A stretch of DNA of 64,000 bases from Streptomyces olindensis (GTDB taxonomy: Bacteria; Actinomycetota; Actinomycetes; Streptomycetales; Streptomycetaceae). The stretch covers positions 1 through 64,000 of the forward strand of contig JJOH01000013.1 in assembly GCA_000696115.1 (NCBI GenBank). Direction: 5' to 3'. Shown here piece by piece: positions 26,898 through 35,292 of the stretch. The notes beneath the pieces are model-generated. The model was not told where the DNA came from, did not search any database, and saw only the letters and a program-made list of their open reading frames with translations. Every line of letters begins with the position of its first letter. Position 1 is the first letter of the stretch. A program made the position numbers and the translations under genes.

Positions 26898-27962
26898 ATG
26901 AAGGTCGGGCTCAACTTCCTGCCCACCGTGGGGCCCACCGAGATGCCCGGTGCGCGGTTCTACGACGAGATGATCGAGTTGAGCGAGCTGGCCGACCGCC
27001 TCTCCTTCAGTCATGTGAAGCTGGTCGAGCACCACTTCCACGAATGGGGCGGATACAGCCCGGACCCGGTGTCCTTGCTGTCGGCCATCGCCCGGCGAAC
27101 CTCACAGGTCCGGCTGGTCACCGGAGCGGTCACGCCCGCGTTCACCCACCCCATCAAACTGGCGGCCTCGCTGTCCGTGCTCGACAATCTCTCTCACGGC
27201 CGTCTCGACGCGGGGTTCGGACGGGCCTTTCTTCCCTCGGAGTTCGACGCGTTCGGCGTACGCATGGCAGACAGCCGTGCCCGGCTGGAGGAGGGCGTCG
27301 AGGCCGTCGAACGGCTCTGGTCGACGGAGAACTTCCGCTGGGAAGGCCGGTTCCACCGGTTCGGCCCGCTGCCGGCCATGTTGCCCCGGCCCCTGCAGCG
27401 ACCCCACCCACCGATCTTCATTGCCGCCACCACCTCGCCTGAGACCTTCACCTGGGCAGCGGAGCGGGGCTACCACCTCATGATCATCCCCGTGGTGGCC
27501 AGCCATGAGAAGCTCAGCGGATTGCTCGACCTGCACCGCAAGACCCGCCTCGCGCACGGCCACTCGCCGGACTTCCGGCTACACGTCAGTTATCACTGCT
27601 ACGTGGCCGAGACCCAGAGGGAAGCCGTCACGCGTGCCGAAGAGCACTATGCGGCCTACCGGGACAAACAACTGGAGGCATACAGCAGTTGGCGCGGTGT
27701 CACTTCGGACGAGTACCAGGGGTACGAACGCATGGAGGAAGCCGCTCGCAAGACCACCGTCGCCGACCTCATGGCTGCTGACAACATCATTGTGGGTGGG
27801 GTGCCGGAAGCCACCGCGACCCTGCGCCGGATCGCGAAGCTCTATCCCGGCGCGGAGTTGAGCCTGCATCTGCGGTTCGGGTCGGTCTCGCACGCCGAGG
27901 CCATGCGTGCGGTACGGCTTCTCGGTGAGCGGGTGCTCCCGGAACTTGCGGGGATCGCATGA
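26898..27962 (+). CDS. LLM-class (luciferase-like) flavin monooxygenase
   Basis: The 354-residue protein has the bacterial luciferase fold: MKVGLNFLPT, VKLVEHHFHEWGGYSPDPVSLLSAIA, RLVTGAVTPAFTHPIKLA, GRLDAGFGRAFLPSEFDAFGV, ARLEEGVEAVERLW and PPIFIAATTSPETFTWAAERG. It uses reduced FMN and oxygen to hydroxylate or oxidise a substrate, usually with a separate flavin reductase or carrier. The flavin split-barrel protein at 32276 may be relevant. In NRPS pathways such enzymes often work on carrier-bound or free intermediates. The stop overlaps the next start by four bases (ATGA), so translation is coupled. Confidence 0.92.
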   Translation: MKVGLNFLPTVGPTEMPGARFYDEMIELSELADRLSFSHVKLVEHHFHEWGGYSPDPVSLLSAIARRTSQVRLVTGAVTPAFTHPIKLAASLSVLDNLSHGRLDAGFGRAFLPSEFDAFGVRMADSRARLEEGVEAVERLWSTENFRWEGRFHRFGPLPAMLPRPLQRPHPPIFIAATTSPETFTWAAERGYHLMIIPVVASHEKLSGLLDLHRKTRLAHGHSPDFRLHVSYHCYVAETQREAVTRAEEHYAAYRDKQLEAYSSWRGVTSDEYQGYERMEEAARKTTVADLMAADNIIVGGVPEATATLRRIAKLYPGAELSLHLRFGSVSHAEAMRAVRLLGERVLPELAGIA

Positions 27963-29341
27963 CCCTGCTCGGCGATCCGGTCCCGCTCAGCCCGCAGCAG
28001 GAGTGGCTGTGGGAGAGCCTGCGGTTCATGCACCCCGACGAACCGGGCAGGACCAAGAGCAATGTCTGTCTGGCGTACACGCTGCAAGGGCCCGTCGACG
28101 CCGACCGGCTTGAACGCGCACTGGACACCGTCCGGCGGCGGCACGACACTCTGCGCACCACCTTCGACGAGATCGGCGATACACCACGCCAGGAGATCCA
28201 GGATCCGCGGGACGCTCACTCCCTGCCGTTCGCTCTGGTGGACCTCTCCGGCGTGCCGTACCAGGAGCAGCACCGGCTGTGCGAACTGATCGCCAACGGC
28301 GAATGCGACCGTGTATTCGACTACGTCCAGGGACCGCTGTGGCACGCCACGCTGGTGCGCCGCACCCCCCGCGAACATGTGCTGGTCTTCTCCGCGAGTC
28401 ATCTCATGCTGGACGCGCCCTCCGTGCAGGTCGTCATCCGGCATCTGGCCGAGGCGTACGAGGAACTGCCGCCTCCCGAGCGGCAGGACCAGTACCGGGA
28501 CTTCGTGTGGCGTGCTCGCGAGTTGCCGAAGGACGCGGACAAACGCCTGGACTACTGGCGACGGGCCCTCACTCCCCTGCCCGCTCCCCTCGCCGTTCCC
28601 ACCGACTACCCCGCAGCCCCGCCACCGGTGTTCCTCCGGGAGACGGAACCCTTCACTGTCCAGGCACGGACAGCGGAACTGGCCGACCTGCGCGGGAAGG
28701 CGGGTGTAACGCCGTACCTCATACACGTCGCGGCCTACACTGCCGCCCTTGCCGCCCTCTGCAGGGCACGGCGCATCGTGGTCGGCTCTTCGCTGACCCG
28801 GCTGGAACTCAAGGCGGATCTCAATGCCGTAGGGCACTTCGCCGATCTGGTGCTGCTGCCGGTCGCCGTGCATCCCGAGCACACCTTCGGAGAGCACCTG
28901 GAGCACGTCCGGGACACCGTGCTTGACGTCTACGACAATCTGTTGCCCTATCCGATGATCGCTGAGGCCATCGACCCCGGCTTCGAGGCCCGGCGGCCCT
29001 GGCCCGCCCGCGCCCTGTACCACGTGTGGGTACGCGGCAGCGTGCTCTCCACGGACCTGGGGCCACCGGAACGGCTCGGCGAAGCCGGGGTCCGCCCCTT
29101 CTCCTTCGCGCAAGAGACCTGTTACAGCATCGACCTCGACGCCGACCGGTACGCCCACGTCTACGGCCAGAACGCGGTGCCCACCCTGTACGTCGGTCCG
29201 TCCGGCCTCGAGGGCGAGATGACGTACAACCGAGCGGTCTTCACCCCGTCGAGCGCGCGGCGCTTCATCGAGGTGCACCGCCGCAACCTGGAGCGATTGC
29301 TGCGAGAGCCGCGGACCCTGATCGGGGAGGTGCGGGCATGA
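27959..29341 (+). CDS. Free-standing NRPS condensation-domain protein
   Basis: The 460-residue protein is a single condensation domain: PLSPQQEWLWESLRF, the TLRTTFDE motif, the active-site segment ASHLMLDAPS at 146-155 (the usual HHxxxDG; the second His, His148, and Asp152 are kept, while the first His is Ser and the Gly is Ala), and GHFADLVLLPVAV. It lacks carrier and adenylation domains. The retained His suggests that it can still catalyse amide or ester formation between a carrier-bound acyl group and a soluble or second carrier-bound nucleophile. It is coupled to both neighbours by ATGA overlaps. The pathway has only one carrier protein in view, so the acceptor may be free. Confidence 0.9.
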   Translation: MTLLGDPVPLSPQQEWLWESLRFMHPDEPGRTKSNVCLAYTLQGPVDADRLERALDTVRRRHDTLRTTFDEIGDTPRQEIQDPRDAHSLPFALVDLSGVPYQEQHRLCELIANGECDRVFDYVQGPLWHATLVRRTPREHVLVFSASHLMLDAPSVQVVIRHLAEAYEELPPPERQDQYRDFVWRARELPKDADKRLDYWRRALTPLPAPLAVPTDYPAAPPPVFLRETEPFTVQARTAELADLRGKAGVTPYLIHVAAYTAALAALCRARRIVVGSSLTRLELKADLNAVGHFADLVLLPVAVHPEHTFGEHLEHVRDTVLDVYDNLLPYPMIAEAIDPGFEARRPWPARALYHVWVRGSVLSTDLGPPERLGEAGVRPFSFAQETCYSIDLDADRYAHVYGQNAVPTLYVGPSGLEGEMTYNRAVFTPSSARRFIEVHRRNLERLLREPRTLIGEVRA

Positions 29342-31068
29342 CCACCGCCCAGGGCACCCATGACCTCGTCCACCTGACAGCCCGGCGCGTGCCGGACCGG
29401 CCTGCTCTCGTCGACGGTGACACCGTCATCAGCTATCGCGAGGTCGACCGGCGGGCGCGGTCTCTCGCCCAGCGCCTCGCCGCACATGGCGTGCGCCGCG
29501 GCACCCGGGTCGCCGTCACCGTGCCCCGTTCCGCGGAGCACGTCATCGCCACGCTCGCCGTGTGGCAGGCGGGCGGGATCTGTGTGCCCGTGGCAACGGA
29601 TCTGCCTCAGGCCCGGGTCGCGGACATGCTCAGCATCGCGGGTGTCCGCCTGATCGTGGGGCCGGTGGAGACCGTCGAGGAGATCACCGGGTCGTCGGGG
29701 GCCGATCCCCTCGACGACCTCCCGGACCCGCCGTCCGGGGAGGACGGCACTGTCGCGTACATCTACTTCACCTCCGGCTCCACAGGGCGTCCCAAGGCGG
29801 TCGCCGTGCCGCACACGGGGATCATCAATGAGGCCCGGTGGTCCCACGACGCCTTCGCCATCCGCCCCGAGGACCGCGCCAGTTGGCTGGCGTCCCCGGG
29901 GTTTGCCATCTCACGGTGGGAATTGTGGACTCCGCTCACCGCGGGCGCCGCGGTGGTGATCTCACCCGAGGGAACCGTGTGGGAGGGCTCGGCGCTCCGC
30001 GACTGGTTAGTACGGTCCGGCGTCAACTGGAGCATCGTCGTGACCGGGCTCGCGGAGCGGCTGCTCAGCGTCGACTGGCCCGATCCCTGCCCGCTGCGGC
30101 TCCTGGTGGCGGGCGGCGAGCAACTGCGTGTCTGGCCTGAGGGCATGCCCTTCGACGTTGTCAACTCGTACGGCGTGACCGAGGCGTCCAGTGTGCGCCT
30201 CGCCGCATGGCTCGACCCTGCCGCGGCCGCCCCCGGACGCCTCCCCCCGGTCGGACACCCGATCCAGGACACCCGCGTCTATGTCCTTGATGACGAACTC
30301 GTCCCTGTGGCTCGGGGACAGGTCGGGGAACTCTTCATCGGTGGCAGGGGACTGGCCCGCGGTTACCTCGGCGACCCTGAGCAGACCGCAGAGCGCTTCC
30401 TGCCCGATCCGTTCCTCGGCGCCGGCCACCGTATGTACCGCACCGGTGATCTGGCCCGCGTGGCGGCGGACGGCGAAGTGGAGTTCGCCGGCCGACGCGA
30501 CGACGATCCGAAGGTCGCCGGAGTCCGTGTCGATCTGGCGGCAGTGGAGGCTGCGCTGCTCGCCCACCCTGGTGTCACAGCCGCGGCCGCCACGATCCGC
30601 ACCGGAGAGGCGGACCGTCCCCGACTCGTGGGCTATCTGGTCACCGACCACGATGACATGGCTCCCGACGGCGTGATCGATGCCCTGGCGGAGCTTCTGC
30701 CGGCCCCGATGGTGCCGCATACGCTGGTACGACTCGCCGCCCTGCCCCTGCTGCCCAGTGGCAAGACCGACCGCAAGCGACTGCCGGAGCCCGCACCGGG
30801 CAATGTGCTCCGCAGCCGACGGGCCGAGGCCCGCGACGACACCGAGCGTCGGGTCATCGACGTCTTCCAGGAGATCCTCGGGATCGCGGACATCGGAGCG
30901 CACGACGACTTCTTCGGGCTGGGCGGAGACTCGCTGGGCGTCGCCAGGGTGCGGCAGGCCTTGCTCGACCGACATGGCATGGACGTCCCCTACACGGTCA
31001 TCTTCCGACAGCGCACCCCACGCCGGATCTGCGCGGCCGCGCGAGAGAACGGAGACAGAACCCAGTGA
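29338..31068 (+). CDS. NRPS adenylation-carrier didomain protein with a non-standard substrate pocket
   Basis: A 576-residue A-T protein. Motifs: A3 YFTSGSTGRPKAV, A5 NSYGVTEAS, A7 YRTGDLARV, a diverged A8 (DDDPKVAGVRVDLAAVE), A10 LLPSGKTDRKR, and carrier FFGLGGDSLG with Ser532. The A4 motif reads GFAISRWEL (188-196), so the Asp that normally binds the alpha-amino group is Ala190. This suggests a substrate without a free alpha-amino group, such as a hydroxy, keto, beta-amino or aryl acid. It begins at ATG 29338 inside the stop of the condensation gene and ends overlapping the aminotransferase gene (GTGA). It is the only carrier in the cluster. Confidence 0.92.
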   Translation: MTTAQGTHDLVHLTARRVPDRPALVDGDTVISYREVDRRARSLAQRLAAHGVRRGTRVAVTVPRSAEHVIATLAVWQAGGICVPVATDLPQARVADMLSIAGVRLIVGPVETVEEITGSSGADPLDDLPDPPSGEDGTVAYIYFTSGSTGRPKAVAVPHTGIINEARWSHDAFAIRPEDRASWLASPGFAISRWELWTPLTAGAAVVISPEGTVWEGSALRDWLVRSGVNWSIVVTGLAERLLSVDWPDPCPLRLLVAGGEQLRVWPEGMPFDVVNSYGVTEASSVRLAAWLDPAAAAPGRLPPVGHPIQDTRVYVLDDELVPVARGQVGELFIGGRGLARGYLGDPEQTAERFLPDPFLGAGHRMYRTGDLARVAADGEVEFAGRRDDDPKVAGVRVDLAAVEAALLAHPGVTAAAATIRTGEADRPRLVGYLVTDHDDMAPDGVIDALAELLPAPMVPHTLVRLAALPLLPSGKTDRKRLPEPAPGNVLRSRRAEARDDTERRVIDVFQEILGIADIGAHDDFFGLGGDSLGVARVRQALLDRHGMDVPYTVIFRQRTPRRICAAARENGDRTQ

Positions 31069-32279
31069 CGTTCGTCGACACACCCGCACGGCTTCCCACT
31101 CTGGCGGAGCGCACCGGACACCTGGCGGATTCCGCCATCGGCGCCGTACTCAGGCTCACCGGGACCAGCAACGTGATCCCTCTGGCGGCCGGCAGTCCAG
31201 CCCCGGAGACGTTCTGCTCACAAGAGTTCACCGAGGTCACCACCCGACTGCTGAAACGAGACGCAGCCGCCCTCCAGTACGGCGACGCGAGCGGCCTGCC
31301 CGCACTGCGATCCTGGATCGCGGCCCAGGTCTCCGTACCCGGCCGTGCCTACGAGGCCGACCGCGTCCTGCTCACCCATGGCTCGCAGCAGGGGCTCGAC
31401 CTCCTGTGCAAGGCGCTGCTCGACCCCGGGGACGTGGTCGTCGTGGACAGGCCCAGCTACCTCGGCGCGCTGCAGGTCTTCCGCCTCTTCCAAGCCCGTG
31501 TGATGGATGTCCCGATCAGTTCGGACCACGGCCTCGAACAACTCGAGGCGGTACTCGCCTCAGAGCCGCGAGCCAAGATGATCTACGTTGTCCCCGCCTT
31601 CGCCAACCCCACGGGCGCGAGCCTCACCGCCCCGCAACGCGACCGGCTGGCCGGACTCGCCGAGCGGTACGAGTGCGTGCTCGTGGAGGACGACCCCTAC
31701 CGGGAACTCGGCTACGATCCGGCCGCCGTGCCGGCCTCCGCAGCACCCCCGTCGGAAAACACCGTGCGCCTGGGCAGCTTCTCCAAGGTGCTCTTTCCCG
31801 CGGCACGCCTCGGCTACCTGATCACCCCGCCGTCGCTCATCGACGTCCTGATGAAGTTCAAGCAGGCGGCCGACCTGGGCAACTCACACCTGATACAGCA
31901 GGTGGTACACGAACTCGTTCAAGACTCCGCGTTCCTGGCAGCCCAGCTGGACCGGGCGCGCGACATCTACCGCGAGCGCAGAGACGCGCTGGTGTCCGCC
32001 CTGACCGGAGCTTTCGGCTCGGTCCTCGACTTCGACGTCCCCCACGGCGGCTTCTTCGTCTGGGCCAGATTTCCCCAGGGCACCGACACCACCCGACTGT
32101 TGACGGCCTCGCTCGAGGAGGGGGTGTCCTACGTACCGGGGACCGACTTCTACGCGACGGATCCCGATCCCACCACGCTGCGGTTGTCGTTCTCCTGTGC
32201 GAGGGCCGAGGACATGTCGGAAGCCGTGGAGCGGTTGGCACGTGCCTGGCACAACAGCATCGAGGACCGTCGAGAGTGA
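31065..32279 (+). CDS. PLP-dependent aminotransferase, fold type I (2-aminoadipate/MocR-like class)
   Basis: The 404-residue protein shows IPLAAGSPAPETF, LQYGDASGLPALRSWIA, LLTHGSQQGLDLLCKAL, VDRPSYLGALQVF, YVVPAFANPTG, LVEDDPYRELGY, the Schiff-base lysine in GSFSKVLFPAARLGY, and GGFFVWARFP. It lacks the DNA-binding domain of MocR regulators. It probably exchanges an amino group between an amino acid and a keto acid of the pathway, supplying or consuming a building block, though alpha-oxidative or decarboxylating chemistry is also known in this fold. The GTG start overlaps the preceding stop, and the stop overlaps the next GTG. Confidence 0.92.
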   Translation: MTFVDTPARLPTLAERTGHLADSAIGAVLRLTGTSNVIPLAAGSPAPETFCSQEFTEVTTRLLKRDAAALQYGDASGLPALRSWIAAQVSVPGRAYEADRVLLTHGSQQGLDLLCKALLDPGDVVVVDRPSYLGALQVFRLFQARVMDVPISSDHGLEQLEAVLASEPRAKMIYVVPAFANPTGASLTAPQRDRLAGLAERYECVLVEDDPYRELGYDPAAVPASAAPPSENTVRLGSFSKVLFPAARLGYLITPPSLIDVLMKFKQAADLGNSHLIQQVVHELVQDSAFLAAQLDRARDIYRERRDALVSALTGAFGSVLDFDVPHGGFFVWARFPQGTDTTRLLTASLEEGVSYVPGTDFYATDPDPTTLRLSFSCARAEDMSEAVERLARAWHNSIEDRRE

Positions 32280-32755
32280 AACTGACCAGAAGAGACGGGG
32301 CGTTCCCCGACCTGGACAAAGCCCCTTTCGACGTCGAGGCGTTCCTGGCTCGTCCACTGGTCGCCCGCCTCGCCACGGAGGGGCCACGCGTCCGGCCTGT
32401 GTGGTTCCTCTGGGAGGACAACTCGTTCTGGGTGCTCACCGGCCCCTGGGCCAAACTCGAGCAACGGCTGAGCCTCAACCCCGTCTTCGAACTCGTCGTG
32501 GACTCCTGCGAGCTCACCACCGGGCGTGTGCTCCAGGTCGTCGCACGCGGTCACGGTAGTGTGGTCGACTTCGACACCGACCGTGGTCGACGCAAGCTCA
32601 CCCGATACCTGGGCGAGAGGGAGGAACTGTGGGACCCGCGCTTCAGCCTCGACGGCTCCTCCTCTTCCCGCTGGGCGCGGTTGACGCCCCACACCCTCTG
32701 GGTCGCTGATCTGTCCTTTCGGCCACCGTCCGCAGTGGAGGTGACACGACGGTGA
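32276..32755 (+). CDS. Pyridoxamine-phosphate-oxidase-like flavin split-barrel protein
   Basis: A protein of 159 residues starting at GTG 32276 in the GTGA overlap. It has the split-barrel pattern: FLARPLVARLATEGPRVRPVWFLWED, then FWVLTGPWAKLEQRLSLNP, FELVVDSCEL, GRVLQVVARGHGSVVDFD and RKLTRYLGE. Such small proteins bind FMN, F420 or haem. A role as reductase or flavin partner for the luciferase-like enzyme, or in a late redox step, is plausible but unproven. It is coupled on both sides within the operon. Confidence 0.8.
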   Translation: MKLTRRDGAFPDLDKAPFDVEAFLARPLVARLATEGPRVRPVWFLWEDNSFWVLTGPWAKLEQRLSLNPVFELVVDSCELTTGRVLQVVARGHGSVVDFDTDRGRRKLTRYLGEREELWDPRFSLDGSSSSRWARLTPHTLWVADLSFRPPSAVEVTRR

Positions 32756-34014
32756 CCGCCAGGAGCACCGACGAGGCCGCAGACGCGCCGCCCGACAGCC
32801 CGTCGTACCCGCAACTGCTCAGGCGGAACCCGCGCCTCGCGGCTCTGCTGGCCAGTTATGTGGTCTCGAGCGTGGGTGACGGCATCGTGCTGATCGCGCT
32901 GCCGTTGCTGGCGATCCGCCACCACGGAGACCTTTCCGCACCCGTGGCGGTCAGCCTGGCCATGACCGCACCGTACGTGCTGACCACCGTGATCGCCCTT
33001 GGCGTGGGCCTCGGTCGGTTACGACTGCCGATTCGCGGTGTGGTCATCACTGACAGCGCCCTGCGCACTGCGCTGTTCGCGGTGGTGGGTCTGGCCGCCA
33101 TCGCCGAGTGGATCGACATCTGGGTGATGGTGGCTGCCCTGACGCTGGGGTCGGTGTTGCATTTGCCGGCGTCCAGTGGCCGGCGTCTGATCGCCACCGG
33201 AATGGCGAAAAAGGAGGAGCTCTTCGCCGTCAACGGACTGCTGGGCTTCGCCAACAGCGTTGCCCTTTACGTGATCGGCCCGGCCGTCGGTGGGGCGGTC
33301 ACCGTCGTCTTCGGCGCGGGTGTCGCCTGCCTGTTCCAGGCGGCGAGCTTCCTGGTTCTGCTGGGGGTGGTCTCGCTCGTCGTTCCGCCGCAGCCAGGAG
33401 CAGTCCGTAAGGAACGAGCTTCGCAGTCCGGCTGGCGCATCCTGCGGCTGCATCCCATGGCGGCTCGGCTGTTCGCCGTGGTCTTCCTGTTCAACCTCTC
33501 CTACATGCCCGTGGAAGTAGCGCTGCCGCTGCTGGCCAAGGAGGACCTGCACGGCGACGGAAACACCCTGGGCTTCATCTGGACTGCCTTCGGGGTCGGC
33601 GCACTGATCGGTGGCGCCCTCACCAACCGGCTGCGCAAACTGCCCCAGCAGGCCGTCCTGGTCTCCGTGATCGCTCTGTGGGGCGCATCGGTCGTGCTTC
33701 TGGGTCTGGCCCCCTCTCTACCGGTCGCGGCCTGTGCCTTCGCTCTGGGGGGACTGGTCTATGCCCCGTTCACGCCGATCGCCTACACGCTCGTCCAATC
33801 GGCGCTCCGGCCGGAGGAACAGCAACCGGTCATCACGCTGTGGACGACCGGATCGACCCTGGCGGCCCCGGTCGGACTCCCGCTCAGTGGACCGGTGGTC
33901 GGCGCACTGGACGCACGCGGCGGACTGCTGCTGTCCGCGGGGCTCACTCTCGCACTGGTCCCGCTGGCGGGCCGGGGCCTGCTGAGCTCGCGCCGAGACG
34001 TCTCCGAAGACTGA
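32752..34014 (+). CDS. MFS transporter, probable exporter of the cluster product
   Basis: A 420-residue membrane protein with about 12 hydrophobic segments: AALLASYVVSSVGDGIVLIALPLLAI at the N-terminus, ALPLLAKEDLHGDG between the halves, and GALIGGALTNRLRKLP as the cytoplasmic loop after it. It resembles drug-type efflux MFS proteins of the MDR/EntS-like group. GTG 32752 lies in a GTGA overlap with the preceding gene, which places it in the biosynthetic operon and suggests that it exports the product or gives self-resistance. Confidence 0.9.
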   Translation: MTARSTDEAADAPPDSPSYPQLLRRNPRLAALLASYVVSSVGDGIVLIALPLLAIRHHGDLSAPVAVSLAMTAPYVLTTVIALGVGLGRLRLPIRGVVITDSALRTALFAVVGLAAIAEWIDIWVMVAALTLGSVLHLPASSGRRLIATGMAKKEELFAVNGLLGFANSVALYVIGPAVGGAVTVVFGAGVACLFQAASFLVLLGVVSLVVPPQPGAVRKERASQSGWRILRLHPMAARLFAVVFLFNLSYMPVEVALPLLAKEDLHGDGNTLGFIWTAFGVGALIGGALTNRLRKLPQQAVLVSVIALWGASVVLLGLAPSLPVAACAFALGGLVYAPFTPIAYTLVQSALRPEEQQPVITLWTTGSTLAAPVGLPLSGPVVGALDARGGLLLSAGLTLALVPLAGRGLLSSRRDVSED

Positions 34015-34039
34015 CGCAGACAACAGAAGGAGCGCACAC

Positions 34040-34771
34040 GTGCAGGGATACGAAGCGTCGACCTACGGAGACCGCATGGTCGACCATGACGCCATCGGCT
34101 GGCCGGCCGCCAAGGATGAAAAGGCCGCCGTGGCATTCCTCGCGGAGGTGGCCAAGCCCGGCCGGGCACTGGAACTCGGCGTCGGAACCGGTCGGGTCGC
34201 CATCCCGCTGGCGCGTGCCGGCATGCGCGTCACCGGTATCGACGCGTCCGACGCCATGCTCCGGCAGTTGGTCGACAAGCCCGATGGCGCCCAGGTGCAG
34301 GCGGTACGAGGAGACTTCGCCGATGTCGCCGTCGACGGGCCCTTCGACCTGGTCTACGCAGTGCAGCACACGTTCTTTCTGCTGCGCACGCAGGACGAAC
34401 AAGTTCGCTGCTTCCAGAACGCGGCGGCCCGGTTGGCTCCCGGCGGAGCCCTTGTCCTGCAGCTCTTCGTGCCCGACCCGCACAGGCTCATCCAGCCCCA
34501 GTCGACTGATCCCCTGCAGGTGGCACTCGACCAGGTTGTCCTGCGGGTCTCCCAGTTCGACAGGGTGGAGCAGACGGTCACCCGCCAGTACATCGCCATC
34601 ACGGAGACCGGCACCAAGTTGTATCCCATGGTCTTCCGCTACTCCTGGCCGACCGAGCTGGACTTGATGGCCCGCATGGCCGGCCTCCGACTGGAAGGTC
34701 GCTGGAACGGCTGGTCGCGCTCGCCCTTCACGGCGGAGGGAAGTTACGTGGTGGTCTACCGGAAACCATGA
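34040..34771 (+). CDS. SAM-dependent methyltransferase, class I
   Basis: The 243-residue protein has SAM motif I ALELGVGTGRVAIPLA, the acidic GIDASDAMLRQL, GDFADVAVDGPFDLVYAV and the post-motif AARLAPGGALVLQLF. GTG 34040 follows an AGAAGGAG site at eight bases. It comes 25 bases after the transporter, so it is probably still in the operon. It likely N-, O- or C-methylates an intermediate or the final product. It ends nine bases from the convergent ABM gene, which marks the right edge of the operon. Confidence 0.9.
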   Translation: MQGYEASTYGDRMVDHDAIGWPAAKDEKAAVAFLAEVAKPGRALELGVGTGRVAIPLARAGMRVTGIDASDAMLRQLVDKPDGAQVQAVRGDFADVAVDGPFDLVYAVQHTFFLLRTQDEQVRCFQNAAARLAPGGALVLQLFVPDPHRLIQPQSTDPLQVALDQVVLRVSQFDRVEQTVTRQYIAITETGTKLYPMVFRYSWPTELDLMARMAGLRLEGRWNGWSRSPFTAEGSYVVVYRKP

Positions 34772-34780
34772 TCGGCGAAC

Positions 34781-35101
34781 CTACGGCCGGTGTACGGAGA
34801 CGACCTCGTACGGTACGAGGTCGAGCGTCGCGATCTCCAGGACTTGCTCCATGCATGCCCGCACATCGGCGTCTTCGCGCGCGGCCGCCAGATCCGCTTG
34901 CGAGCGCCACTGGTTGTAGTTGGCCACTCGAGTGCCCTCAAGACCCCGGTGAATATTGGCCTGTACATAGCCAGGCTGCTTCGGCATGACCTCCCGCGCC
35001 ATGTACTGGAGCAGTTCGATGAGACGTTGCTGATTCTCAGGAGCGACGGTGAAGACATTGATATAGGTGACCAGGTCGCCGCCCGTACTGATCTCGGTCA
35101 T
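34781..35101 (-). CDS. Antibiotic biosynthesis monooxygenase (ABM) domain protein
   Basis: A 106-residue ABM-fold protein: VTYINVFTVAPENQQRLIELLQ, AREVMPKQPGYVQANIHRGLEG, VANYNQWRSQADLAAAR. ATG 35101 has GAGGAG upstream, so the longer frame is rejected. ABM proteins are small cofactor-free or haem-degrading oxygenases, often found beside biosynthetic genes for tailoring quinone or polyketide intermediates. It is convergent with the operon and separated by nine bases, so it may be part of the pathway or independent. Confidence 0.88.
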   Translation of the reverse strand: MTEISTGGDLVTYINVFTVAPENQQRLIELLQYMAREVMPKQPGYVQANIHRGLEGTRVANYNQWRSQADLAAAREDADVRACMEQVLEIATLDLVPYEVVSVHRP

Positions 35102-35242
35102 GCTCAGTATCTCCTCGCAGGCCCTGTGAGACATGGTGTCTGTCACAGGAAGCAACACGGATCGGCAGCGCGTTTCTTCCGGGCCATGGCACCGCCCGAC
35201 GGGCCTGCCTGACTACTGGGAGCGGACCAGCACACGTCCACA

Positions 35243-35273
35243 GGGTGGAGCCGGGTCGGTCCTGGCTCCACCC
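35243..35273 (-). terminator. Hairpin terminator after the esterase gene
   Basis: GGGTGGAGCC (35243-35252) pairs with GGCTCCACCC (35264-35273), a perfect 10-base stem with an 11-base loop, 20 bases past the esterase stop on the minus strand. Confidence 0.7.
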
Positions 35274-35292
35274 CGTGGTGCGTGCGTGCCTG

